Below, piece after piece: positions 57,313-64,000 of a DNA stretch of 64,000 bases. A program made the position numbers and the translations under genes. The stretch's first letter is position 1, and every line of letters begins with the position of its first letter. Below the pieces are notes generated by a model. It had not been told where the DNA came from. It was given only the letters and a program-made list of their open reading frames with translations, and did no database searches. Origin of the DNA: Actinokineospora fastidiosa (lineage in GTDB: Bacteria; Actinomycetota; Actinomycetes; Mycobacteriales; Pseudonocardiaceae); the NCBI RefSeq assembly GCF_014648415.1, contig NZ_BMRB01000003.1, positions 124,001-188,000 of the forward strand, in the 5' to 3' direction.

Positions 57313-58630
57313 GGTCGGCGCTCCTCTCCCCCGCGATCTGCTCGATCGCCTCGTCGGTCTCGGCACGGCGGACGACGACCGAGGTGATGCGCACTCGGCC
57401 GCGGCTGTCCTTGCCGCCCTCGGCACGGAACCGTAGCCCGGTGATCTCCGCCTCCGCCCCGGGAAGTGGCACACGTCCCAGCCGCTGGGCCAGCAGCCCG
57501 CCGACGGTCTCCACGTCCGGGTCCTCCAGCACCAGGCCGAACAGCGCGCCGAGGTCCTCGACGGGCAGCCGGGAGCTGACCCGCACCGCGCCGTCCTCCA
57601 GGTGCTCGACCGGGGGCCGGTCGTCGGTGTCGGACTCGTCGGTGATCTCGCCGACGATCTCCTCCAGGATGTCCTCGATGGTCAGCAGCCCGGCCGTGCC
57701 GCCGTACTCGTCAACGGCGATGGCGAGGTGGTTCTTCGACAGCTGCATCTCGCGCAGCAGGTCGTCCACGCGCTTGGTGTCGGGCACGAACACCGCGGCG
57801 CTCATCAGCTCGGCGACCGTGCGGTTCTCCGCCCCGGGCTCCATCCATGCGCGGACCAGGCCCTTGAGGTTCACCAGGCCGACGATGTCGTCGACGCTCT
57901 CGCCGATGACCGGGAGCCTGCTGTAGCCGGTGCGCAGCGACAGGGCCAGCGCCTGCCGCACCGACTTCGTCTGCTCGATCCACACCATCTCGGTGCGCGG
58001 GACCATCACCTCGCGGGCGATGGTGTCGCGCAGCTCGAACACCGAGTGGATCATCTCCCGCTCGCCCGCGTCCACGACGCCGCGCTCCTGGGCCATGTCG
58101 ACCAGCTCGCGCAGCTCGACCTCGGAGGAGAACGGGCCCTCGCGGAAGCCCTTGCCCGGGGTGATCGCGTTGCCGACCAGGATCAGGAACCGCGACAGCG
58201 GCCCGAGGAGCGTCCCCAGCACGCGCACCGGACCGGCGACCAGCAGGCCGACGCCGTAGGGGTGCTGGCGGCCGATCGTGCGCGGCCCGACGCCGACGAG
58301 CACGTACGACACCACGATCATGCCGATCGCGGCGATGAGGCCGGCCAGCACGCCCGGGTCGATGTGGCGCAGGCAGACGGCGGCGACCAGCACCGTGGCG
58401 GCCAGCTCGCAGCTCAGCCGCAGCAGGAGCAGCAGGTTGATGTGCCGGGGCCGCTCGGCCAGCACGGCGAGCAGCTGCTTGGCGCCCGCCCTGCCCTGCC
58501 GGACCAGGCCGTCCACCCTGGCCTGGGAGACCGTGGACAGCGCGGCGTCCGCGGCGGCGAACACGCCCGCGGCGAGCACGAGCAGAACGGCGATGACGAG
58601 CAGGCCTGCCGAGTCCGCGGACACGCTCAC
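57305..58630 (-). CDS. hemolysin-family CBS/CorC protein (DUF21 membrane domain)
   Basis: 441 aa, GTG 58630 overlapping the ybeY stop. N-terminal DUF21 domain with membrane segments ([20 protein letters not shown]; ... [30 protein letters not shown]), tandem CBS domains ([36 protein letters not shown]; ...[49 protein letters not shown]) and a C-terminal CorC/HlyC domain. Family members modulate divalent-cation transport; same position as Rv2366c. Confidence 0.93.
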   Translation of the reverse strand: MSVSADSAGLLVIAVLLVLAAGVFAAADAALSTVSQARVDGLVRQGRAGAKQLLAVLAERPRHINLLLLLRLSCELAATVLVAAVCLRHIDPGVLAGLIAAIGMIVVSYVLVGVGPRTIGRQHPYGVGLLVAGPVRVLGTLLGPLSRFLILVGNAITPGKGFREGPFSSEVELRELVDMAQERGVVDAGEREMIHSVFELRDTIAREVMVPRTEMVWIEQTKSVRQALALSLRTGYSRLPVIGESVDDIVGLVNLKGLVRAWMEPGAENRTVAELMSAAVFVPDTKRVDDLLREMQLSKNHLAIAVDEYGGTAGLLTIEDILEEIVGEITDESDTDDRPPVEHLEDGAVRVSSRLPVEDLGALFGLVLEDPDVETVGGLLAQRLGRVPLPGAEAEITGLRFRAEGGKDSRGRVRITSVVVRRAETDEAIEQIAGERSADRG

Positions 58631-59178
58631 CCCCGCTCGGTGGGATCGGGCTCGGCGAGCCCGACCGCGCCGAGGAGCTTGTCGTCCTCGACCCGCTGCG
58701 CCGCCCGCCGCTTGGCGTCGGCCGTGGCGGCCTTGAAGTCGGCAAGGATGCGCTTCTGGAGCGTGAACATCTCGCGCTCCTCGGCGGGCTCGGCGTGGTC
58801 GTAGCCGAGCAGGTGCAGCACGCCGTGCACGGTGAGCAGGTGCAGCTCGTCGCCGAGGGTGTGCCCGGCCTTGCGCGCCTGGTCCTTGGCGAACTCCGGG
58901 CACAGCACGATGTCGCCGAGCAGGGCGGGCCCCAGGTCGGAGGCGTCGGGCCTGCGGGCGTTGTCCAGCTCGTCCATCGGGAACGCCATGACGTCGGTCG
59001 GGCCCGGCAGGTCCATCCAGCGCTCGTGCAGGTCGGACATGACGTCCAGCTCGACGAGCAGGACCGACAGCTCGGCCAGCGCGCTGACGTTCATGCGGTC
59101 CAGGGCGAACCGGGCGGCGGCCACGATCGACGCCTCGTCGACCGCCACTCCCGACTCGTTGGCAATCTCGATGCTCAC
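58627..59178 (-). CDS. ybeY: endoribonuclease YbeY
   Basis: 183 aa, GTG 59178 with a GACAAT-N6 leaderless-type promoter. Metal-binding motif [16 protein letters not shown] is at about residues 112-127 (three His). Upstream conserved [10 protein letters not shown] is also present. YbeY is a single-strand endoribonuclease acting in 16S rRNA 3' processing. Length is normal (the C-terminal tail is an extension). Confidence 0.95.
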   Translation of the reverse strand: MSIEIANESGVAVDEASIVAAARFALDRMNVSALAELSVLLVELDVMSDLHERWMDLPGPTDVMAFPMDELDNARRPDASDLGPALLGDIVLCPEFAKDQARKAGHTLGDELHLLTVHGVLHLLGYDHAEPAEEREMFTLQKRILADFKAATADAKRRAAQRVEDDKLLGAVGLAEPDPTERG

Positions 59179-59196
59179 CCGGCCATTGTCCCCGGT

Positions 59197-61326
59197 CTAG
59201 CGACCCGGCCTGCGCCCACCCGCGCGCACCCTCGGCGCGGGCTCGTCGTCGTCCTGGTCGTTCTGCCACCGCTCGTAGGCGTCGACGATGTCGCCGACCA
59301 GTCGGTGGCGGACGACGTCGCCGCTGGTGAGGGTCGCGAAGTGGACGTCGTCGATGCCCTCGAGGATCTCCTTGACCACCCGAAGACCGCTGCGCTGCCC
59401 GCCCGGCAGGTCCACCTGGGTGACGTCGCCGGTGACCACGATCTTCGAGCCGAAGCCCAACCGGGTCAGGAACATCTTCATCTGCTCAGGCGTGGTGTTC
59501 TGCGCCTCGTCGAGGATGATGAAGGCGTCATTCAGCGTGTTGTGCGTCAGCAGGTAGTCCTCGGTGACGTACAGCGAGTCCTGTGCCGCGACCTGGATGC
59601 ACACCGCTTCGGCGCGACCCGCGGGCTCGATGCTGTCGATGAACCGCATCGGCCTGCCGCCGCCTGCGGCGCGATACCTGTCCAGTTTGCGCTGGAGGCG
59701 GAAGGGCTCGACGCCCGCAGGCAGCCGGATGTCGACGACGTGGCTGTCGTGGCAGTAGCGGACCACGCGTCCCTTGGCGAGCCCAGGCTTGCGGCCTTCG
59801 ACCTTTCGGGTGCGCGTGTACGCGACGCCGCCGAGGGAGCGGACAAGCTCCATCACGCCGTCCCTGAGCATCGGCGAGGTCGTGCCGTACTGGACCCGGC
59901 ACGTCCGTCCCCGCTGACTGACCGGGCGACCGTCGGCGTCGAGCAGGCCCTGCAGGAGTGCGAGCCGGACCTCGGCGCTGTTGCGGAGGTAGACCTCCGG
60001 GATGAACTTCGTGTGGGAGCGGGTTCCCAGCAGGTCCAGCGCTCGCAGAGCGCCGGTGACCGGGTTCTCCAGCGTGATGACCTCTCCCGGCTGGCGAACG
60101 CGGTTGAGCGTGTAGTCGACCCCGCTCGTCCGGCGGACCGCGACACCGGGCAGCGCAGCGCCGAGGGCGACAGCGAGCTCGCTGTCGTCCGTGGCGAACG
60201 ACGGGGTCGTCGAGCCGGTCATGCACCCGTCGCCGAGGAGCAGACCCAGCGCGTACGGGTCCATCGGGACGGGCTGCTCGGGGTGGCAGACCGGCGCGGT
60301 CAGCAGCGGCAACTCGAACCGGCGGGCGTGGGCCGCGCGCAGCTTCCCGATCATCTCCGTGGTCTGCAGCACCCGCCACGGCTTGTTCCGGCGCACGTCG
60401 GCGCGGGTGCGGACGGTCCAGAGGTGCTCGCCGCAGCAGAGCGTGGAGGCCCCGTCCTGCGCGGTGACGCGGTAGATGTCCTTCTCACCCTGCGGGTAGA
60501 CCCCGAGCACGGGCGTCGGCTCGCCGTTCGAGCCGATCACGAGGTCGCCGACCCGCAGCTCGCCGATCGGGCGGAAGCCGTCCGGGGTCAGCACCTTGGT
60601 GAAGACCGGCTGAGCGCGACCGCGCATGTATGCCAGGGGGGCGACCTCGATGGTGCCCGCGGTCATCAGGCGCGGGATGGAGTCGGGGTCGACCATGTCG
60701 TGGAGGGCGTCGTAGAGGGGGCGCAGGTAGGGGTCGATCTTCTCGTAGAGGGTGCCGGGCAGGAAGCCGAGGCGCTCGCCAGCCTCGACGGCCGGGCGGG
60801 TCAGGATGATGCGGTTGACCTGCTTGGCCTGCAGCGCCTGCACGGCCTTGGCCATCGCCAGGTACGTCTTGCCGGTACCGGCCGGGCCGATGCCGAACAC
60901 GACGGTGTTGGCGTCGATGGCGTCGACGTAGCGCTTCTGGTTCAGCGTCTTCGGGCGGATGGTGCGGCCGCGGCGGGACAGGATGTCCAGGCTCAGCACC
61001 TCGGCCGGGGACTCGGCAGCGTCCGAGGACAGCATGGCGATCGTGCGGCGGACGGTGTTCAGGTCGACCTGCTGGCCGCGGGCGGCCAGCGTGGCGAGTT
61101 CGGTGAACACCCGCTCGGCGAAGGCGACGTCCGCCGGGGCGCCGGAGAGGGTCACCTCGTTGCCCCGAACGTGCACATCGGCGTCGAGCAGGTCTTCGGC
61201 GAGCCGCAGGTTCTCGTCGCGGGAACCGAGCAGGGCCAGGACGGCCCCTTCGGGGATCGCGAACCGGGACTGGGCGTCGCGGGCGTCGTCCTGGGGGGAG
61301 GCGCCCTGTGCGCTACCGGTCGTCAC
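59197..61326 (-). CDS. phoH: PhoH-family ATPase interrupted by an intein
   Basis: 709 aa, of which residues 238-596 are an intein; the spliced product is 350 aa, the normal PhoH length. The exteins show the PhoH ATPase motifs: Walker [19 protein letters not shown] (about 145-162), [17 protein letters not shown], the insertion site [21 protein letters not shown] with Walker B, and [17 protein letters not shown]-terminal KH-like region (about 20-110). PhoH cooperates with YbeY in RNA handling and lies beside ybeY as in Rv2368c-Rv2367c. Confidence 0.95.
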   Translation of the reverse strand: MTTGSAQGASPQDDARDAQSRFAIPEGAVLALLGSRDENLRLAEDLLDADVHVRGNEVTLSGAPADVAFAERVFTELATLAARGQQVDLNTVRRTIAMLSSDAAESPAEVLSLDILSRRGRTIRPKTLNQKRYVDAIDANTVVFGIGPAGTGKTYLAMAKAVQALQAKQVNRIILTRPAVEAGERLGFLPGTLYEKIDPYLRPLYDALHDMVDPDSIPRLMTAGTIEVAPLAYMRGRAQPVFTKVLTPDGFRPIGELRVGDLVIGSNGEPTPVLGVYPQGEKDIYRVTAQDGASTLCCGEHLWTVRTRADVRRNKPWRVLQTTEMIGKLRAAHARRFELPLLTAPVCHPEQPVPMDPYALGLLLGDGCMTGSTTPSFATDDSELAVALGAALPGVAVRRTSGVDYTLNRVRQPGEVITLENPVTGALRALDLLGTRSHTKFIPEVYLRNSAEVRLALLQGLLDADGRPVSQRGRTCRVQYGTTSPMLRDGVMELVRSLGGVAYTRTRKVEGRKPGLAKGRVVRYCHDSHVVDIRLPAGVEPFRLQRKLDRYRAAGGGRPMRFIDSIEPAGRAEAVCIQVAAQDSLYVTEDYLLTHNTLNDAFIILDEAQNTTPEQMKMFLTRLGFGSKIVVTGDVTQVDLPGGQRSGLRVVKEILEGIDDVHFATLTSGDVVRHRLVGDIVDAYERWQNDQDDDEPAPRVRAGGRRPGR
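59539..60615 (-). mobile_element. PhoH intein, class 3 type, with LAGLIDADG homing endonuclease
   Basis: 359 residues (Ala238 to Asn596) inserted between MRGR and TLNDAF. The first residue is Ala, not Cys or Ser. The C-terminus ends THN before Thr597 (+1). Trp303 in EHLW (block B), Cys576 in EAVC (block F) and Thr594 directly before the His-Asn form the WCT triplet of class 3 inteins. The homing endonuclease has two dodecapeptide motifs: [11 protein letters not shown] (about 358-368) and [11 protein letters not shown] (about 456-466). It is in frame with no stop. Confidence 0.9.
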
Positions 61327-61424
61327 GTGCTCTCGGTCCTGCCTTCTGCGCCCGCGCGCTGCTTTCGGTCTGGCCTCCTCGATGCTAGCCGGGGGAACCG
61401 ACCGCGCGCACCGGAGAAACCGGC

Positions 61425-61769
61425 CTACCTGCCGAACCCGGCCAGCTGCTCGCCGCCGAGGACGTGCATGTGGGCGTGGAAGACGGTGCGGCAGGCGTCG
61501 TCGCCGGTGTTGAAGACGAACCGGTAGCCGGACTCGGCGACGCCCTCGATGCCCGCGACCTCGGCGCCCGCGGCGACGACGTCGGCGAGCAGCTCGGGGT
61601 GCCCGGCGAGCGCGGCGGCGTCCTCGTGGTGGGCCTTGGGCACGACCAGGACGTGCACCTTGGCCTGCGGGCTGATGTCGCGGAAGGCGTACACCGTCTC
61701 CGTCTCGTGGACCTTGGTCGACGGGATCTCGCCTGCGATGATGCGGCAGAACAGGCAGTCGGCGCTCAT
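61425..61769 (-). CDS. HIT-family (HinT-like) protein
   Basis: 114 aa, ATG 61769. N-terminal CLFCRIIAGEIPSTKVHETETVYAFRDI and the histidine triad HAHMH (His98, 100, 102) in VFHAHMHVLGG are complete. HinT proteins hydrolyse nucleoside phosphoramidates. The 230 bp upstream (61770-61999) hold GC-rich inverted segments but no recognised gene. Confidence 0.93.
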   Translation of the reverse strand: MSADCLFCRIIAGEIPSTKVHETETVYAFRDISPQAKVHVLVVPKAHHEDAAALAGHPELLADVVAAGAEVAGIEGVAESGYRFVFNTGDDACRTVFHAHMHVLGGEQLAGFGR

Positions 61770-61999
61770 GGGCGAACGATAGCGACGACGGCCGCGTCCG
61801 CGTGACGGGGAGAGGAAGACCCGCGCGGGCGGAGAGACCTGGGGGTCGCCCCTCCGCCCTGCGCGGTACCGCCGGACCGAGGGGGGAGGTGTCCGGCGGC
61901 CGTCGTGGAACGGCTCGACTGGTTCCTTTGGCCGAAGCCGTGGGAGAAGCGTAGCCCGACCGACGGGGGTTCCGCCACCGCGAGATGAGGGGTTTGTCG

Positions 62000-62731
62000 T
62001 CAGTGCCAGCGCGGCGTCAGCACGCCCAGCGCGCCGAGCGCGACGGCGGCCGCGGTGGAGGTCCGCAGGACGGTCGGGCCGAGGCGGACGGGGGTGGCGC
62101 CCGCGCTGGTCAGGGCGTCGAGTTCGGCCGGATCGATGCCGCCCTCCGGCCCGACGACCAGGAGGATGTCGCCCTCGGCAGGCAGCGGGACGGCGCTGAG
62201 CCGGGTGGCCTCCCCCGCCTCCAGGACGAGCGCGCGGGCGCTCTCTCCCACCCGATGGGACAACGCCCGCAGGTCCATCGGGGCGGTCACCTCGGGCAGC
62301 CACGCGCGGCGGGACTGCTTGGCCGCCTCGCGCGCGGTGGCGCGCCATTTCGCGAGGGCCTTGTCGCCCCGGGGACCGTCGTCCCACTTGGCGACGCTGC
62401 GCCGGGCGCGCCACGGGATGATCACGTCGGCGCCCGCCTCGGTGGCCAGTTCGACGGCGAGTTCGCCGCGGTCGCCCTTCGCCAGGGCCTGGGCGACGAC
62501 GACGCGGGGCGCGGGCGCGGGCTCGGTCCACCGGTCCAGCACGGCGAGGTCGAGCGTGTCCTTGCCCGCGGCCGTGACCGCGCACCGGGCGAGTGTGCCC
62601 CGGCCGTCGGAGACGAGCAGTTCCTCGCCCGCGCGCAGCCGCCGGACGGCCGCGGCGTGGCGGCCCTCCGGGCCGTCGAGGGTGAAGTCCCCGGCGGGGA
62701 CCGTCTCGACCAGGAACAGCGCCAGGGTCAC
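62000..62731 (-). CDS. rsmE: 16S rRNA (uracil(1498)-N(3))-methyltransferase
   Basis: 243 aa, GTG 62731 overlapping the dnaJ stop (GTGA). RsmE pattern: [22 protein letters not shown] in the N-terminal PUA-like domain, [35 protein letters not shown], and the SPOUT knot [18 protein letters not shown] with [12 protein letters not shown]. It methylates U1498 of 16S rRNA using SAM. Same position as Rv2372c. Confidence 0.96.
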   Translation of the reverse strand: MTLALFLVETVPAGDFTLDGPEGRHAAAVRRLRAGEELLVSDGRGTLARCAVTAAGKDTLDLAVLDRWTEPAPAPRVVVAQALAKGDRGELAVELATEAGADVIIPWRARRSVAKWDDGPRGDKALAKWRATAREAAKQSRRAWLPEVTAPMDLRALSHRVGESARALVLEAGEATRLSAVPLPAEGDILLVVGPEGGIDPAELDALTSAGATPVRLGPTVLRTSTAAAVALGALGVLTPRWH

Positions 62732-63882
62732 CGCGGGTGCCGGGAGCGCAGCCGGGAGAACAGCCCGCCGCCTCGGCCGTTGGTGCCCGCCAGCGTGCCC
62801 TCCTCCTCGCCGCGCAGGCCCGCGAGCTCGCGCAGCAGCTCGACCTGGCGGGCGTCGAGCTTGGTCGGCACCTCGACCTCGATGTGCACGTGCAGGTCGC
62901 CGCGGCCGTCGACCCGGCCGGTGGAGCGCAGCCGGGGCAGGCCGCGGCCTGCGATGACCCGCTCGGTCCCGGCCTGGGTGCCCGGGGAGACCTCCAGCTC
63001 GACCTGGCCGTCGAGGGTCTCCAGCTTCAGCGTGGCGCCGAGGGCGGCGGTGGTCATCGGGACGCGCAGGGTGCAGTGCAGGTCGGCGCCCGCGCGCTCG
63101 AAGGTGTGGTGGGGCAGCTCCTGGACCTCGACGTAGAGGTCGCCTGCCGGGCCGCCGCCCGGCCCGACCTCGCCCTGGCCGGACAGCCGCACCCGCATGC
63201 CGTCGGCCACGCCCGGCGGGATCTTGGCGGTGATGGTGCGCCGGGAGCGGACCCGGCCCTCGCCGACGCACTGCGCGCACGGCTCGGGGATGACCTCGCC
63301 GAAGCCGCGGCAGACCGGGCAGGCGCGGGCGGTGACGACCTGGCCGAGGAACGAGCGCTGCACCGACTGGACTTCGCCGCGCCCGTGGCAGGTGTCGCAG
63401 GTGGTCGGGCTGGTGCCCGCGGCGCAGCCGGTGCCCCGGCAGGTCTCGCAGAGGATGGCCGTGTCGACGGTGATGTCGCGGCTGACGCCGGTGTTGCACT
63501 CCTCCAGCGTCAGCTCGATGCGCAGCAGGGCGTCCGAGCCGGGCTGCACGCGGCTGCGCGGGCCACGCCCGCCCCCGCCGCCCGCGGCCGCGCCGAAGAA
63601 GGCGTCCATGATGTCGCCGAGGCCGAACCCGCCGAACGGGTCGCGCCCGCCGCCACCGCCGCCGTTGGACAGCGGGTCGCCGCCCATGTCGACGATCTTG
63701 CGCTTCTGCGGGTCGGACAGGACCTCGTAGCACGCGGTCACCTCGCGGAACCGCTGCTGGGCGGCCTCGTCGGGGTTGACGTCCGGGTGCAGCTCGCGCG
63801 CGAGCTTGCGGTAGGCGCGCTTGATCTCGTCGGCGCTCGCGTCCGGCCGAACACCCAGGGTGCCGTAGTAGTCCCTAGCCAC
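62728..63882 (-). CDS. dnaJ: chaperone DnaJ (DnaJ2 type)
   Basis: 384 aa, GTG 63882 with AGGAGGAACAC RBS. J domain with HPD in [10 protein letters not shown], a Gly-rich region, the four CxxCxGxG zinc repeats ([36 protein letters not shown]) and the C-terminal substrate-binding domains. It is a co-chaperone for DnaK. Downstream of hrcA on the same strand (52-nt gap), as in the Rv2374c-Rv2373c arrangement. HrcA/CIRCE control may be upstream of the window. Confidence 0.97.
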   Translation of the reverse strand: MARDYYGTLGVRPDASADEIKRAYRKLARELHPDVNPDEAAQQRFREVTACYEVLSDPQKRKIVDMGGDPLSNGGGGGGRDPFGGFGLGDIMDAFFGAAAGGGGGRGPRSRVQPGSDALLRIELTLEECNTGVSRDITVDTAILCETCRGTGCAAGTSPTTCDTCHGRGEVQSVQRSFLGQVVTARACPVCRGFGEVIPEPCAQCVGEGRVRSRRTITAKIPPGVADGMRVRLSGQGEVGPGGGPAGDLYVEVQELPHHTFERAGADLHCTLRVPMTTAALGATLKLETLDGQVELEVSPGTQAGTERVIAGRGLPRLRSTGRVDGRGDLHVHIEVEVPTKLDARQVELLRELAGLRGEEEGTLAGTNGRGGGLFSRLRSRHPR

Positions 63883-63934
63883 GTGTTCCTCCTGCTCTGG
63901 TCGGCCCAGAGCTCCCTCGATGACTTCCCCCCGC

Positions 63935-64000
63935 CTACTGGCTGAGGATCTCTCCCACGTAATTGGCCACCGCGCGCACGGCGGCGATGTTCGTCGGGTA
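63935..64000 (-). CDS. hrcA: heat-inducible repressor HrcA, C-terminal end
   Basis: Only the last 21 residues are in the window: [20 protein letters not shown] then Q and a TAG stop. The [15 protein letters not shown] ending is the conserved C-terminus of HrcA. The gene precedes dnaJ as in many actinobacteria. The rest is outside the window. Confidence 0.85.
   Translation of the reverse strand, partial: YPTNIAAVRAVANYVGEILSQ

Noticed and set aside
58795-61527. 910-codon plus-strand frame over ybeY and phoH
   Set aside because: Shadow of phoH; the phoH frame has clear ATPase motifs and the intein.

Overview
The window is about 72% GC and densely packed, with GTG/ATG starts, 4-base stop/start overlaps and many TANNNT-N7-RTG leaderless promoters. 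It looks like an actinobacterial chromosome, most likely Pseudonocardiales (Saccharothrix/Actinokineospora/Lentzea type). This is inferred from protein style and gene order. The stretch dnaJ2-rsmE-phoH-ybeY-CBS protein-cytidine deaminase-like-era-recO-uppS-zur-smtB-glyS and the pair dgt/dnaG follow the order I know from Mycobacterium tuberculosis (Rv2373c down to Rv2343c). No plasmid, prophage or CRISPR array was seen.

Layout. 1-3.2 kb: end of an MpaB-like oxygenase gene and the pntAa-pntAb-pntB transhydrogenase operon. 3.3-6.6 kb: a FabR/DesT-like TetR repressor divergent from a ferredoxin-reductase/fatty-acid-desaturase operon with a palindromic operator. 6.7-16.8 kb: a small secreted acidic protein, a flavin oxidase plus thiamine-diphosphate enzyme pair, a D-amino-acid-oxidase-like enzyme, a TIGR03086/AraC divergent pair, a GNAT, a flavoprotein monooxygenase, a GDSL esterase and two PH-domain membrane proteins. 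16.9-21.2 kb: a secreted beta-propeller protein, a VOC protein, CutC and a membrane Ser/Thr kinase with a C-terminal fibronectin-like domain. 21.2-27.4 kb: a convergent operon encoding a large surface protein with proline/threonine linkers, a MoxR ATPase, a DUF58 protein and a TgpA-type transglutaminase-fold protein that has lost its catalytic Cys and His. 27.5-35.3 kb: NUDIX, a Cys-rich secreted peptide, a COG0523 GTPase, a peptidoglycan-binding-domain protein, an MHS transporter, small enzymes, a decayed SDR pseudogene and an HxlR/imine-reductase divergent pair. 35.3-37.4 kb: an accessory island (DUF2625, a DUF6368-like gene, an orphan) of visibly lower GC beside tRNA-Met and tRNA-Asn.

37.4-45.3 kb: tam, dnaG, an ECF41 sigma factor, a carboxymuconolactone-decarboxylase-like gene with an ECF41-type promoter, a serpin and dgt. 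The dnaG-dgt neighbourhood is interrupted by this sigma/CMD/serpin insertion. The gene-poor gap inside it contains a 24-nt copy of the 3' part of tRNA-Asn and a short tandem repeat, which looks like an integration scar. 45.3-64 kb: YdcF, an AbiEi-like protein, then the conserved glyS-to-hrcA block. That block carries a zinc module (ArsR-Zur with a putative two-gene permease), a dispanin/DUF2752 pair between recO and era, and a full-length PhoH intein.

The most unusual items are these: the PhoH intein, which lacks the N-terminal nucleophile but carries the Trp/Cys/Thr triad of class 3 inteins; the tRNA-Asn scar between dnaG and dgt; the catalytically empty transglutaminase; and four gene pairs in which the TAG stop codon of one gene is also the first half of the -10 element of the next.
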